A DNA stretch of 64,000 nt from Duganella sp. 1224 (GCF_013408245.1 NZ_JACBYS010000002.1:186001-250000); one strand, 5' to 3'. Positions 36,986 through 47,280 are shown, counted from the first letter of the stretch. The notes: a model not told the origin generated them from the letters alone. Made by a program: numbers and translations.

Positions 36986-37513
36986 CCGACTAATATATAA
37001 GGCTTTTTTCAGGCGCCGGCCCTGCCCCAAAAGCAGGCACGGCTCTTGCAAGAGTCGGAACCGGGGGCAGCGACGGCGCGCTGGCCCCGGTTTTTTTTTG
37101 GTGGATGCACGGCGCGGCCCGGAAGTCAATATTTTTCTGAAGCTACTTGTATAGAAGTGCCCGCAAGAATTTCATCAAAGAAACATTTACGGCCAAATTA
37201 TCAACTGTCCGTAGTAAAACTACCGACATAAAATTCCGTATTTGGCCTTAAGGGAAAACTAAGTAACGTCGTGGTGCGCCACCGCCCAAAAATGCGACGC
37301 GCGGTCTTGCTCGTTGAGCCAGAACGGTGCAAAGTGAGCGCTACCATATAGGAAAACCCTATGAAATTTAACCGGTTTTAGGGATGAAAATTCTATGTAA
37401 AATCAAGAATTCGTATGTATAATTCGCCGACGTCCCGGATGCGGCTGTTGTTTTGTGTCGCCATTTTGGGGTTTAAGTAGCACCAAAGAGAGTTGGTATT
37501 GGAGAAAGCAGGC
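36986..37513. other. Terminator and AT-rich tonB leader region
   Basis: After the terminator at 37059-37099 about 410 bases of lower-GC sequence lead to tonB. It holds a nested inverted repeat (GGCCAAAT at 37191-37198 with ATTTGGCC at 37240-37247, and GTAGT/ACTAC at 37211-37223 inside). A TATAAT lies at 37418-37423 without an obvious -35. I see no gene and no classical Fur box. Confidence 0.55.
37059..37099 (+). terminator. Rho-independent terminator after spoVR
   Basis: AACCGGGG (37059-37066) pairs with CCCCGGTT (37085-37092), with CAGC/GCTG pairing inside the loop, followed by a run of nine T. Ends the prkA-yeaH-spoVR operon. Confidence 0.88.
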
Positions 37514-38176
37514 ATGAATTTCACGCACAACGAGAAAAGCACCGGGAAGAACTTTACAGGCATTACGATTGTCGTTTTGTTGCACATCCTGGTCGCTTAT
37601 GGGATCGTGACGGGCTTGGGAAAACGTCTGGTGGCCAAAATGGTCGCACCAGTGGAGACCAAGATCATTGAGGAGGTCAAACCTCCTCCACCGAAAGAGC
37701 TCCCACCACCGCCACCTCCACCAGAGATGAAGGCACCACCACCGCCTTTCATCCCGCCAGTTGAGGTGAACGTGCAGCAGCCGCCACCGCCGAACAACAC
37801 GATCGCCAACGCGACCAACGTGAAGCCGGCGACCACCGAGATTCAGAAAGCACCGCCAGCACCACCTGCGGCGCCGCCTGGTCCGGCCAAAACGGGTGTG
37901 CGCACCGCGGCAGTGGTTGACTTCAGCACTTGCGCCAAACCGGAATGGCCGAAGTCGTCGCTGCGTAACGAGGAAACCGGCACCGTGCAGCTGTCGTTCC
38001 TGATTGCGGCCGACGGTCACGTGGCGGAAGGCAAGGTAGTGAAATCGAGCGGCTTTAGGGATCTGGACAAAGCCGCGATCGCCGGTATCACCAAGTGCCG
38101 CTTCAAACCGGCAACGGAAGATGGCGTACCAAAAGAAGGCTGGCAGCAGATGCAATACGTCTGGACGCTGGAGTAA
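37514..38176 (+). CDS. tonB: Energy transducer TonB
   Basis: A 220-residue protein with one N-terminal membrane helix (ITIVVLLHILVAYGIVTGL), a Pro-rich periplasmic spacer (PPPPKELPPPPPPPEMK) and the C-terminal TonB domain (GTVQLSFLIAADGHVAEGKV, then FRDLDKAAIAGITKCRFKPA). Two Cys (in STCAKPEWP and KCRF) could form a disulfide. It transfers proton-motive energy to outer-membrane receptors such as the one at 59579. GGAG stands nine bases before the ATG; an in-frame TTG at 37493 is less likely. Confidence 0.93.
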   Translation: MNFTHNEKSTGKNFTGITIVVLLHILVAYGIVTGLGKRLVAKMVAPVETKIIEEVKPPPPKELPPPPPPPEMKAPPPPFIPPVEVNVQQPPPPNNTIANATNVKPATTEIQKAPPAPPAAPPGPAKTGVRTAAVVDFSTCAKPEWPKSSLRNEETGTVQLSFLIAADGHVAEGKVVKSSGFRDLDKAAIAGITKCRFKPATEDGVPKEGWQQMQYVWTLE

Positions 38177-38259
38177 AACCGGGACAGAACACCGTCTCAC
38201 TTAGTAATTTCGTTGTCATTACGCCAGCGATCTGATTATTTTATCAATTTGGAGGAAGC

Positions 38260-39165
38260 ATGTTTAAGAATACCCGTTTGTCCGCTGTACTGGCCGCTGT
38301 GCTGTTCTCGGTGACCGCAGCCACCGCCCTGGTTAGCTCGGCACAAGAGCAAGCCTCGGCAGCCGCTTCGGCCCCTGCAGCAGACGCGGCAGCGCCGGCA
38401 GCAGCGCCAGCAGCGGATGCGGCAGCAGCACCAGCAGCAGAAGCTCCAGCAGCGCCAGCAGCGCACGGTGGTAAAGAAGAAGTGGAAAACCCATACGGCT
38501 TCGCTGCTGTCTGGGAAGCCGGCTTCGTGTCGCGCGGCACCCTGATCATCCTGTCGCTGATGTCGATGGGTTCGTGGTACATCATCATCACCAAACTGAT
38601 CGACCAGACCAAGATCTTCAAGCAGTCGAAAGAAGCCTCGGCCAAGTTCTGGAAAGCCTCGTCGATCGCCGCTGGTTCGGCAACCCTGACCGACGGTTCG
38701 CCATTCCGCTTCATCGCTGAAACCGGCACCAAGGCCACCGCCCACCACGACGGCGCCCTGCTGGAACAAATCGACCTGTCGACCTGGGTGACCATGTCGA
38801 TCCAGCGCGCCGTGGACAAAGTTCAGTCGCGCCTGCAAGACGGCCTGTCGTTCCTGGCCACCGTCGGTTCGACCGCACCGTTCATCGGTCTGTTCGGTAC
38901 CGTGTGGGGTATTTACAATGCACTGATCGCCATCGGCATGTCGGGTAACGCCTCGATCGACAAAGTGGCAGGTCCAGTGGGTGAAGCACTGATCATGACC
39001 GCGTTTGGTCTGTTCGTGGCAGTTCCTGCGGTTCTGGGTTACAACTGGCTGGTCCGTCGTAACAAGTCGGCGATGGAAGACGTGCGTGCTTTCTCGGCTG
39101 ACGTACACTCGGTCCTGATCTCGGGCGCAATGTCGACCGCAACCGGCTCCAAAAAAGTAGGCTAA
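38260..39165 (+). CDS. exbB: Biopolymer transporter ExbB (MotA/TolQ/ExbB family)
   Basis: A 301-residue protein with a cleavable-looking signal sequence, an Ala-rich periplasmic stretch (about 28-70), and three membrane helices including LIILSLMSMGSWYIIITKLI and GSTAPFIGLFGTVWGIYNAL. It forms the proton channel with ExbD. A GGAGGA ribosome-binding site lies seven bases before the ATG. The leader plus Ala-rich insert make it longer than E. coli ExbB. Confidence 0.94.
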   Translation: MFKNTRLSAVLAAVLFSVTAATALVSSAQEQASAAASAPAADAAAPAAAPAADAAAAPAAEAPAAPAAHGGKEEVENPYGFAAVWEAGFVSRGTLIILSLMSMGSWYIIITKLIDQTKIFKQSKEASAKFWKASSIAAGSATLTDGSPFRFIAETGTKATAHHDGALLEQIDLSTWVTMSIQRAVDKVQSRLQDGLSFLATVGSTAPFIGLFGTVWGIYNALIAIGMSGNASIDKVAGPVGEALIMTAFGLFVAVPAVLGYNWLVRRNKSAMEDVRAFSADVHSVLISGAMSTATGSKKVG

Positions 39166-39171
39166 TTCACC

Positions 39172-39600
39172 ATGTCCATGTCCGTAGGCTCCGATACCGG
39201 AGACGAAGATACCGTCATGTCGGAAATCAACACGACGCCCCTCGTGGACATCATGTTGGTTCTGCTGATTATCTTCCTGATTACGAGCCCGGTGGTTCTG
39301 AAGCTGATCAAGATCAAGCTGCCAGAAGAAACCAACCAGGTTATCCAGACCAAGCCGGAAGACGTCAACATCGTGGTGAGCAAAGATGGCGACATCTATT
39401 GGAATCAGCGCAAGATGCGCGACACCAATGAGTTGTTCGACAACCTGAAGGTGGAAGCTGTGAAAGTGCCGCAACCGGAAGTGCACGTACGGGGTGACCA
39501 GGAAACCAAGTACGAAGCCATCGGCAAGGTTATTTTCACCACCCAGCGCGCTGGTATCCAGAAGGTCGGCTTCATCACCGAACCGCCTGATAAGGGTTAA
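39172..39600 (+). CDS. exbD1: Biopolymer transporter ExbD, first copy
   Basis: A 142-residue ExbD/TolR protein. The single membrane helix carries the proton Asp in TTPLVDIMLVLLIIFLITSP. The periplasmic part ends with the peptidoglycan-facing domain (VHVRGDQETKYEAIGKVIFT). It starts six bases after exbB. A second, distinct ExbD follows. Confidence 0.94.
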   Translation: MSMSVGSDTGDEDTVMSEINTTPLVDIMLVLLIIFLITSPVVLKLIKIKLPEETNQVIQTKPEDVNIVVSKDGDIYWNQRKMRDTNELFDNLKVEAVKVPQPEVHVRGDQETKYEAIGKVIFTTQRAGIQKVGFITEPPDKG

Positions 39601-39660
39601 TCCCCCGAGCGCACCGCAGGCCTGGTTGCCAGGCCTGCCCTTCTTAAAAGGAAACAACCC

Positions 39661-40092
39661 ATGAGTATGAATGTCGGCTCTCCATCGAGCGGTGGTTCGG
39701 ATCCGGAACCAATGATGGAAATGAATATGACGCCCCTCATCGACGTGATGCTGGTGCTGATTATCATGATGATCATTACGATTCCTAAGGCCAACCACTC
39801 GGTGAACCTGAATATGCCGGTCGGCACCCCGCCGCCTCCTACCAAGGAGCCAGTGGTGGTGACGATTGACGTCGACTTCGACGGTACGATTCTGTGGGAT
39901 AACGCTGTCGTTCCTGACCGCGCCACCCTGGAAGCGAAACTGACCGATGTCGCCGCGCAAGCGGATCAGCCGGAAGTGCATCTGCGTCCGAACAAGCTGG
40001 TCTCGTACAAAGTTGTCGCAGGCGTCATGGCTTCGGCCCAGCGTCTGGGCGTGACCAAGATTGGACTGGTCGGTAACGAACAGTTCCAGTAA
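39661..40092 (+). CDS. exbD2: Biopolymer transporter ExbD, second copy
   Basis: A 143-residue ExbD/TolR protein with helix MTPLIDVMLVLIIMMIITIP (Asp in the centre) and periplasmic domain (VHLRPNKLVSYKVVAGVMAS). It is a diverged paralogue of exbD1, not a duplicate in sequence. Two ExbD genes beside one ExbB are also known in Xanthomonas, where ExbD2 has a separate role. Confidence 0.93.
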   Translation: MSMNVGSPSSGGSDPEPMMEMNMTPLIDVMLVLIIMMIITIPKANHSVNLNMPVGTPPPPTKEPVVVTIDVDFDGTILWDNAVVPDRATLEAKLTDVAAQADQPEVHLRPNKLVSYKVVAGVMASAQRLGVTKIGLVGNEQFQ

Positions 40093-40109
40093 TTAGTCCC
40101 ATGTACAAT

Positions 40110-40144
40110 AATAGGCAGGACCATTCCTGCCTATTTGCTTTTTT
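40110..40144 (+). terminator. Hairpin with T-run between exbD2 and the TPR gene
   Basis: Perfect 11-bp stem AATAGGCAGGA/TCCTGCCTATT with loop CCAT, then TGCTTTTTT. It can end the exbD transcript or attenuate read-through into the TPR gene 20 bases on. Confidence 0.85.
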
Positions 40145-40163
40145 GAAGAAAGAAAACTCACCC

Positions 40164-41387
40164 ATGACCAAGTTTCGTCTCGCTCATCTCGGCCTGGTAA
40201 TGGCCGCCATTGGTTTTACCGCAGCAGCTCCCCTCGCAGGTTTCTCGTCGGTGGCCTACGCTGCCGAAACGGTGCGCGCAGAAATCGGCAAACCATTGCA
40301 GGAAGCACAGAAACTGGCCGCGGCCGGCAAGAACAAGGAAGCACTTGCCAAACTGAAAGAAACCGACACCGTCGGCGGCAAATCCGCCAACGAGATGTAC
40401 CTGATCGAACGTACCCGCGCCTCGGCCGCGGTCGCTGCCGGCGATAACGACGCCGCCGCCAAAGCCTTTGAATACGTGATCAACTCCGGCAAGCTGTCGC
40501 CTGCCGAATCCGCCAAATTCTCCGAAGCCCTGGCCGGCATCTACTACCGCGCCAAGGACTACAATAAGGCCGTGACCTGGTTCCAGCGCGTGCTGAAAGA
40601 CAACCCGAACAACACCGCCGCCCACGAATACATCGTGCAGATCCTGTACACCTCGGGCAAATACGCCGAGGCCGCCAAGGAACTGCAATCGAGCAAGAAC
40701 CTGAGCGAAAACCAGCTGGGCATGCTGGCCAACATCCAGCTCAAGCAGAACGACAAGGCCGGCTATGTGCAGACGCTGGAAAAACTGGCCGGTTCATATC
40801 CGAAGGCCTCCTACTGGGCCGACCTGCTGAACCGCGTGTCGGGCAAGCCGGGCTTCTCGCCGACGCTGTCGCTGGACGTGCTGCGTCTGCGCCTGGTCAA
40901 CGGCCTGCTGACCAAGCCGGGCGAATACCTGGAAATGGCCCAGCTGTCGCTGCAAGCCGGCAACCCGGCTGAAGCCAACAAGATCATCGAGCAGGGCTAC
41001 AAGAAAGGCGCGCTGGGCACTGGCGCCGACGCCGCCCGTCACCAGCGTCTGAAAGACCTGGCGATCAAGACCCAGACCGAGTTTGACGCCAAGGCCGCCG
41101 CCACCGAAGCCGAAGCCGTCAAGGCCAAGGACGCCGACGCGCTGGCCAACCTGGGCTACGGCCTGGTCTCGGCCGGCAAGGCCGACAAGGGCCTGGCGCT
41201 GATGGACCAGGCGGTCAAGCTGGGCACCGGCCGCAATCCGGAAGCCATCAAGCTGCACTACGGCATCGCGCAGAGCATCGCCGGCAAGAAAGCCGCCGCG
41301 CTGGCCACGCTGAAGACCGTCAAGGGCACCGATGGCACCGCCGACCTGGCCCGTTACTGGACCCTGAACATTAACCACCCGATGTAA
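40164..41387 (+). CDS. TPR-repeat protein with signal peptide, linked to the TonB system
   Basis: A 407-residue protein with a signal peptide (HLGLVMAAIGFTAAAPLAGF, cut near AYAAET) and several tetratricopeptide repeats (for example IYYRAKDYNKAVTWFQRVLK, then ILYTSGKYAEAAKEL). It is probably periplasmic. Its place behind tonB-exbB-exbD-exbD recalls the TPR helper of some Vibrio TonB systems, but that is inference. It may be partly insulated by the hairpin at 40110. Confidence 0.8.
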   Translation: MTKFRLAHLGLVMAAIGFTAAAPLAGFSSVAYAAETVRAEIGKPLQEAQKLAAAGKNKEALAKLKETDTVGGKSANEMYLIERTRASAAVAAGDNDAAAKAFEYVINSGKLSPAESAKFSEALAGIYYRAKDYNKAVTWFQRVLKDNPNNTAAHEYIVQILYTSGKYAEAAKELQSSKNLSENQLGMLANIQLKQNDKAGYVQTLEKLAGSYPKASYWADLLNRVSGKPGFSPTLSLDVLRLRLVNGLLTKPGEYLEMAQLSLQAGNPAEANKIIEQGYKKGALGTGADAARHQRLKDLAIKTQTEFDAKAAATEAEAVKAKDADALANLGYGLVSAGKADKGLALMDQAVKLGTGRNPEAIKLHYGIAQSIAGKKAAALATLKTVKGTDGTADLARYWTLNINHPM

Positions 41388-41407
41388 ATCGGGCAGGTGG
41401 ATGCGCG

Positions 41408-41444
41408 AAGCGCTGTTCCGGCCCCCGCCGGACAGCGCTTTTTT
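41408..41444 (+). terminator. Rho-independent terminator after the TPR gene
   Basis: AAGCGCTG-T-TCCGGC pairs with GCCGGACAGCGCTT (one bulged base), followed by a T-run. Confidence 0.87.
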
Positions 41445-41464
41445 CATTTGGAACCCGGTACGGC

Positions 41465-41494
41465 GGGGTCAGACCCCGTACGGGGTCAGACCCC
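41465..41494. repeat. Palindromic repeat GGGGTCAGACCCC, two units in direct orientation
   Basis: Two copies of GGGGTCAGACCCC separated by GTAC. Unlike the other copies, both halves have the same orientation. Intergenic, between the TPR gene and ribF. Confidence 0.9.
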
Positions 41495-41581
41495 AAAAGC
41501 GGCCGCCGTGCGGGTTAACCGCCGGCCACACCAAACAAACCGTATAATCCCGTATTTGCGACAAGTTTTCCCCAGATTCCC

Positions 41582-42538
41582 ATGAAGGTATTTCGAGGTC
41601 TTCCCAATGCAGCGGCGCGCGCGCCCTGCGCGCTCACGATCGGCAACTTCGACGGCGTCCACCTTGGCCACCAGGCCCTGCTGGCCCGCGTGCGCGCCGC
41701 CGCCACCGGGCTGGGACTGGAAGCGGCCGTGATGACCTTCGAACCGCATCCGCGCGAATTCTTCGCGCAGAAAGCCGGCGACCTGTCGCGCGCCCCGGCG
41801 CGCATCGCCAACCTGCGCGACAAGCTGCAATCGCTGTCCGACAACGGCATCGACCGCGTGATCGTCGAACACTTCTCCGATTCTTTCGCCGCGCTGACGC
41901 CGCGCGAATTCACCGAAAAAGTGCTGGTCGAGGGCCTGCACGTCAAATGGCTGATGGTCGGCGACGACTTCTGCTACGGCGCCCGCCGCGCCGGCAATGT
42001 GCAGATGCTGCTGGAAGCCGGCCAGCAATACGGCTTCCACGTCGAGACCCTGCCGACCGTGATGAACGGCAGCACCCGCATCTCCTCGTCCGCCGTGCGC
42101 GCAGCGCTGCACGCCGGCGACTTCGCGCACGCCCAGGCCCTGCTGGGCCACCCGTACGCCATTTCCGGCCACGTGATCCACGGCCAGAAACTGGGCCGCA
42201 CGCTGGGCTTCCCGACGCTCAATCTGCGTGTGCCGCACCGCCCGGCGCTGTCCGGCATCTTCATCGTCCAGGTGCACGGTCTGGGCGGGCAGCCCTTGCC
42301 GGCCGTGGCCAGCCTGGGCGTGCGCCCGACCGTCGACGACAGCGGCCGCGTGCTGCTGGAGGTGCACGTGTTCGACTTCGCGCAGCAGTGCTACGGCAAG
42401 CAGGTGCGCGTCGAATTCCTGCAAAAGATCCGCGACGAGGAAAAATACGTCGACCTGCCAACGCTGACGGCCGCCATCCACCGCGACGCCGACATCGCCC
42501 GCGCCTTCTTCGCCAAGCGCGCCACCGACCGAATTTGA
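41582..42538 (+). CDS. ribF: Bifunctional riboflavin kinase/FAD synthetase RibF
   Basis: A 318-residue enzyme that makes FMN from riboflavin and then FAD. The N-terminal FAD-synthetase half has TIGNFDGVHLGHQALL and WLMVGDDFCYGARRAG; the C-terminal kinase half has GRTLGFPTLNLRV and RPTVDDSGRVLLEVHVFDF. It precedes ileS and lspA, the common ribF-ileS-lspA order. Confidence 0.96.
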   Translation: MKVFRGLPNAAARAPCALTIGNFDGVHLGHQALLARVRAAATGLGLEAAVMTFEPHPREFFAQKAGDLSRAPARIANLRDKLQSLSDNGIDRVIVEHFSDSFAALTPREFTEKVLVEGLHVKWLMVGDDFCYGARRAGNVQMLLEAGQQYGFHVETLPTVMNGSTRISSSAVRAALHAGDFAHAQALLGHPYAISGHVIHGQKLGRTLGFPTLNLRVPHRPALSGIFIVQVHGLGGQPLPAVASLGVRPTVDDSGRVLLEVHVFDFAQQCYGKQVRVEFLQKIRDEEKYVDLPTLTAAIHRDADIARAFFAKRATDRI

Positions 42539-42602
42539 CCGCGCGACCAGCTACGAGCGCCGGCTACCGAGAATTCCCGAATACCTACACTGAACGCATA
42601 CC

Positions 42603-45470
42603 ATGTCCGACAACAAACCAGCAAAGAAGCCAGAGAGTAAATACCCGGTCAACATGACCGAAACCCCGTTCCCGATGCGCGGCGATATGGCCAAGCGCGA
42701 GCCGAACTGGGTCCAGCAATGGCAAGACAAGAAAATCTACGAGCGCGTGCGCAAGGCGGCCGCCGGCCGTCCGAAATTCATCCTGCACGACGGTCCGCCG
42801 TACGCCAACGGCGACATCCACATCGGCCACGCCGTCAACAAGATCCTGAAGGACATGGTGGTCAAGGCCCGCACGCTGGCCGGCTACGACGCGCCCTACG
42901 TGCCGGGCTGGGATTGCCACGGCATGCCGATCGAGATCCAGATCGAAAAACAGTACGGCAAGAACCTGCCGACCGCCGAGGTGCTGACCAAGGCCCGCGC
43001 CTACGCGCTGGAGCAGGTCGACCGCCAGCGCAAGGACTTCATCCGCCTGGGCGTGTTGGGCGAATGGCAGAATCCTTACCTGACCATGAATTACTCCAAC
43101 GAGGCCGACGAACTACGCGCCCTCGGCAAGCTGCTGGAAAAAGGCTATGTGTATCGCGGTCTGAAGCCGGTCAACTGGTGCTTCGACTGCCAGTCGGCGC
43201 TGGCCGAGGCGGAGGTGGAGTACAAGGACAAGCGCGATCCGGCCATCGACGTCGGCTTCAAGTTCGCCGACACCGGCAAGCTGGCGCAGATCTTCGGCCT
43301 GGACAAGCTGCCGACCGATAACGGCTACATCGTCATCTGGACCACCACGCCATGGACCATCCCGTCCAACCAGGCGCTGAACGTGCATCCGGAAGTGATC
43401 TACTCGCTGGTGCAGACCGAGCGTGACGGCCAGCCCCTGCTGCTGATCCTGGCGCAGGACCTGGTGGAGTCGTGCCTGGCGCGCTACAAGCTGGAAGGCG
43501 TGACCATCGCCACCGCCCACGGCGCCGCCTTCGACGGCGTCAGCTTCCGTCACCCGCTGTACGCGGCCGATCCGTTCTACGACCGCCTGTCGCCGGTCTA
43601 CATGGCCGATTACGTGACCACCGACAGCGGCACCGGCGTGGTCCACTCGGCGCCCGCCTATGGCCTGGACGACTTCATCTCCTGCCGCGCGCATGGCATG
43701 AAGGACGAGAACATCCTGACGCCGGTGATGGGCGACGGCAAATACGCGTCGACGCTGCCGCTGTTCGGCGGCATGAGCATCTGGGAAGCATCCAAGCCGA
43801 TCTGCAACGCGCTGAAGGAAGCCGGCGCCCTGTTCGAGCTGAAGATGTTCGACCACAGCTACATGCACTGCTGGCGCCACAAGACGCCGATCATCTACCG
43901 CGCCACCTCGCAGTGGTTCGCCGGCATGGATGTGAAGCCGAAGGACGGCGGCCACACGCTGCGCGAAACCGCGCTGCAGGGCATCGAAGCCACGCAGTTC
44001 TTCCCGGACTGGGGCAAGGCGCGCCTGCACGGCATGATCGCCAACCGTCCTGACTGGACGCTGTCGCGCCAGCGCCAGTGGGGCGTGCCGATGGCCTTCG
44101 TGGTCCACAAGGAAACCGGCGCGCTGCATCCGCGCACGCCGGAACTGCTGGAACAGGTGGCCAAGCTGATCGAAAAAGGCGGCATCGACGCCTGGCAGGC
44201 GCTGGACCTGAAAGACCTGATCGGCGACGAGGCATCGCAGTACGAGAAGAACAAGGACACGCTGGACGTGTGGTTCGACTCCGGCACCACGCACCAGACG
44301 GTGCTGCGCGGTTCGCACAAGGAGCAATCGGCGTTCCCGGCCGACCTGTACCTGGAAGGCTCGGACCAGCACCGCGGCTGGTTCCACTCGTCGCTGCTGA
44401 CCTCCTCGATGCTGAACGGCGCGCCGCCGTACAAGGCACTGCTGACGCACGGCTTCGTGGTCGATGGCGAAGGCAAGAAGATGTCCAAGTCGATCGGCAA
44501 CACGGTCGCGCCGCAGGACGTATGGAACAAGCTGGGCGCCGACATGCTGCGCCTGTGGGTGGCGTCGACCGACTACACCGGCGAGCTGTCGATCTCCGAC
44601 GAGATCCTCAAGCGCGTGACCGAGTCGTATCGCCGCATCCGCAACACGCTGCGCTTCCTGCTGGCCAACCTGTCGGACTTCGACGCGGCCAAGGACGCGG
44701 TGCCGGTGGCCGAGCTGCTGGAGATCGACCGCTACGCCATCGCCAACATGGCGGCGCTGCAGAAGGAAATCGAAGCGCACTACATGCAGTACGAATTCCA
44801 GCCGGTGACCTCCAAGCTGCAGAACTACTGCTCGGAAGACCTGGGCGGCTTCTACCTGGACATCCTGAAGGACCGCCTGTACACCACGGCCGTGACCTCG
44901 CACGCGCGCCGCTCGGCGCAGACCGCGCTGTGGCACATCACGCATAGCCTGCTGCGCCTGATGGCGCCGGCGCTGTCGTTCACCGCCGAAGAGGCATGGG
45001 AAATCTTCGCCGGCGCACAAGGCTGGAAGGACAGCGACGAAACCATCTTCACCCAGACCTGGTGGCAGTTGCCGCAACTGGCCGATGGCGAGGCGCTGCT
45101 GGCCAAGTACACGGCGCTGCGCGCGGTGCGTACCGACGTCACCAAGCAGCTGGAAGACCTGCGCACCTCGGGCGCGATCGGCTCCTCGCTGCAGGCGGAA
45201 CTGAGCATCAAGGCCGCCGGCGACAAGTACCAGCTGCTGGCCAGCCTGGAGGATGATCTGAAGTTCGTGTTCATCACGTCGCTGGCGACGGTGACCGAAG
45301 TGGCGGGCGAAGCGGAAGAAGCGGTCAACGTGGCCGCGTCGACCGCCGAGAAGTGCGAGCGCTGCTGGCACTACCGCGCCGACGTCGGCGCCCACGCGGA
45401 CCACCCTACGCTGTGCGGCCGCTGCTACAGCAACCTGTTTGGTGCGGGCGAAAAACGCAAGTTCGCTTAA
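42603..45470 (+). CDS. ileS: Isoleucine-tRNA ligase
   Basis: A 955-residue class I synthetase with HIGH motif in [18 protein letters not shown], the editing domain, KMSKS in [12 protein letters not shown], and C-terminal zinc ligands [11 protein letters not shown] and CGRCYSNL. The length and order are standard. Confidence 0.98.
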   Translation: MSDNKPAKKPESKYPVNMTETPFPMRGDMAKREPNWVQQWQDKKIYERVRKAAAGRPKFILHDGPPYANGDIHIGHAVNKILKDMVVKARTLAGYDAPYVPGWDCHGMPIEIQIEKQYGKNLPTAEVLTKARAYALEQVDRQRKDFIRLGVLGEWQNPYLTMNYSNEADELRALGKLLEKGYVYRGLKPVNWCFDCQSALAEAEVEYKDKRDPAIDVGFKFADTGKLAQIFGLDKLPTDNGYIVIWTTTPWTIPSNQALNVHPEVIYSLVQTERDGQPLLLILAQDLVESCLARYKLEGVTIATAHGAAFDGVSFRHPLYAADPFYDRLSPVYMADYVTTDSGTGVVHSAPAYGLDDFISCRAHGMKDENILTPVMGDGKYASTLPLFGGMSIWEASKPICNALKEAGALFELKMFDHSYMHCWRHKTPIIYRATSQWFAGMDVKPKDGGHTLRETALQGIEATQFFPDWGKARLHGMIANRPDWTLSRQRQWGVPMAFVVHKETGALHPRTPELLEQVAKLIEKGGIDAWQALDLKDLIGDEASQYEKNKDTLDVWFDSGTTHQTVLRGSHKEQSAFPADLYLEGSDQHRGWFHSSLLTSSMLNGAPPYKALLTHGFVVDGEGKKMSKSIGNTVAPQDVWNKLGADMLRLWVASTDYTGELSISDEILKRVTESYRRIRNTLRFLLANLSDFDAAKDAVPVAELLEIDRYAIANMAALQKEIEAHYMQYEFQPVTSKLQNYCSEDLGGFYLDILKDRLYTTAVTSHARRSAQTALWHITHSLLRLMAPALSFTAEEAWEIFAGAQGWKDSDETIFTQTWWQLPQLADGEALLAKYTALRAVRTDVTKQLEDLRTSGAIGSSLQAELSIKAAGDKYQLLASLEDDLKFVFITSLATVTEVAGEAEEAVNVAASTAEKCERCWHYRADVGAHADHPTLCGRCYSNLFGAGEKRKFA

Positions 45471-45481
45471 TATGACGCGCA

Positions 45482-45511
45482 CCGTCATTCCGGCGAAAGC
45501 CGGAATGACGG
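45482..45511. repeat. REP-like hairpin CGTCATTCCGGC-GAAA-GCCGGAATGACG
   Basis: A perfect 13-bp inverted repeat with GAAA tetraloop between ileS and lspA. Related imperfect copies lie at 27975 and 34066. Confidence 0.8.
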
Positions 45512-45537
45512 GTTTAACGCTACGAAAAATAATTAAC

Positions 45538-46041
45538 ATGGCCACCAAAAAAATCTTCCCGACCAAATCCTCGGCAAGCCTGACGCCTTGGCTGTGCATC
45601 GCCGCGCTGGTGATCCTGATCGACCAGCTGACCAAGATCACCATCACCAAGATGTTCCAGCTGGGCGAAGAAAAAGTCATCACCTCCTTCTTCAACCTGG
45701 TGCTGGCCTATAACAAGGGCGCCGCCTTCAGCTTCCTCAGCAACAGCGGTGGCTGGCAGCGCTACTTCTTCACCGGCATCGGCATCGCCGCCGCCATCTT
45801 CATCGTCTACCTGCTGAAAAAGCACGCCGGCCAGCGCATGTTCGCCTGGGCGCTGTCGCTGGTGCTGGGTGGAGCGCTGGGCAACGTCATCGACCGCCTG
45901 CTGTACGGCCACGTGGTCGACTTCCTCGACTTCCACTGGGCAGGCCTGGGCCATTTCCCTGCCTTCAACGTCGCCGATTCCGCCATCTGTGTCGGCGCCG
46001 CCCTGTTCATCCTGGACGAACTGCGCCGGGTGAACAAATAA
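45538..46041 (+). CDS. lspA: Lipoprotein signal peptidase LspA
   Basis: A 167-residue inner-membrane Asp protease that cuts prolipoprotein signal peptides. The four helices and catalytic Asp motifs are visible ([20 protein letters not shown] and [15 protein letters not shown]). The ATG at 45538 gives the usual length; upstream codons in frame run through the REP hairpin. No strong ribosome-binding site. Confidence 0.96.
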   Translation: MATKKIFPTKSSASLTPWLCIAALVILIDQLTKITITKMFQLGEEKVITSFFNLVLAYNKGAAFSFLSNSGGWQRYFFTGIGIAAAIFIVYLLKKHAGQRMFAWALSLVLGGALGNVIDRLLYGHVVDFLDFHWAGLGHFPAFNVADSAICVGAALFILDELRRVNK

Positions 46042-46053
46042 AGGAGCCGCATC

Positions 46054-47280
46054 ATGCTCGAACTGACTGGTAAAAAAATCGTCCTCGGCCTGTCCGGCGG
46101 CGTGGCCTGCTACAAGGCGGCGGAACTGTGCCGCGCCTTCACCAAGGCCGGCGCCTCGGTGCAGGTGGTGATGACCGAAGCCGCTACCCACTTCATCACC
46201 GCCGTCACCATGCAGGCGCTGTCCGGCCGCCCGGTGTACACCGACCAGTGGGACGCGCGCGTCAACAACAACATGGCCCACATCGACGTCACCCGCGACG
46301 CCGACGCCATCATCATCGCCCCCTGCTCGACGGACTTCATCCGCAAGCTGGCGCACGGCGCCTGCGACGACCTGCTGTCCACCATGTGCGTGGCCCGTCC
46401 GCGCCACGTGCCGCTGCTGATCGCGCCGGCCATGAACGTCGAGATGTGGCAGAACCCCGCCACCCAGCGCAACGTGCAAACGCTGCGCGACGACGGCATC
46501 ACCCTCTTCGGCCCGGCGGCCGGCGACCAGGCCTGCGGCGAAGTGGGCCTGGGCCGCATGCTGGAGCCGGAGCAGTTGCTGGAAGAAGTCATCGCCGCGT
46601 TCCAGCCGAAAGTCCTGGCGGGCAAACGCATCCTGATCACCGCCGGCCCGACCTTCGAGCCGATCGACCCGGTGCGCGGCATCACCAATCTGTCCTCGGG
46701 CAAGATGGGCTACGCCGTGGCGCGCGCCGCGCGCGAAGCCGGCGCCGAAGTCACGCTGGTATCCGGCCCGGTGGCGCTGGCCACGCCGTTCGGCGTGCAG
46801 CGTATCGACGTGCAGAGCGCGCAGCAGATGTACGACGCGGTGACGAGCCACGTCGACAACCAGCACATCTTCATCGCCGTGGCGGCGGTGGCCGACTGGC
46901 GCATCGCCAACGCCAGCGAGCAAAAGCTGAAGAAAAATCCGGACGGCACCGCGCCGGTGTTCAAGTTCGAACAGAACCCCGACATCCTGGCCACCGTGGC
47001 CGCGCGCACCAACCTGGCCGGCCACCCATACTGCGTGGGCTTCGCCGCCGAATCGGAAAACCTGGTGCAGTTCGGCGCCGACAAGCGCGAGAAAAAAGGC
47101 ATCCCGCTGCTGGTCGGGAATATCGGCCACCACACCTTCGGCCAGGACGACAATACCATCATCCTGTTCGACGAAAACGGCCACACCATCCTGCCGCGCG
47201 CCGACAAGCTGACGCTGGCGCGCCAACTGATTTCCGAGATCTCCAAGCGGATCTCCCAACACTCCCTGTTTGCTAAATAA
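46054..47280 (+). CDS. coaBC: Bifunctional phosphopantothenoylcysteine decarboxylase/synthetase CoaBC
   Basis: A 408-residue flavoprotein of coenzyme A synthesis. The N-terminal CoaC domain has LGLSGGVACYKAAELC, the catalytic His region MAHIDVTRDADAIIIAPCST and APAMNVEMWQNPA; the C-terminal CoaB domain has ITAGPTFEPIDPVRGITNLS. It starts 12 bases after lspA and its stop touches the dut start codon with no gap. Confidence 0.97.
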   Translation: MLELTGKKIVLGLSGGVACYKAAELCRAFTKAGASVQVVMTEAATHFITAVTMQALSGRPVYTDQWDARVNNNMAHIDVTRDADAIIIAPCSTDFIRKLAHGACDDLLSTMCVARPRHVPLLIAPAMNVEMWQNPATQRNVQTLRDDGITLFGPAAGDQACGEVGLGRMLEPEQLLEEVIAAFQPKVLAGKRILITAGPTFEPIDPVRGITNLSSGKMGYAVARAAREAGAEVTLVSGPVALATPFGVQRIDVQSAQQMYDAVTSHVDNQHIFIAVAAVADWRIANASEQKLKKNPDGTAPVFKFEQNPDILATVAARTNLAGHPYCVGFAAESENLVQFGADKREKKGIPLLVGNIGHHTFGQDDNTIILFDENGHTILPRADKLTLARQLISEISKRISQHSLFAK

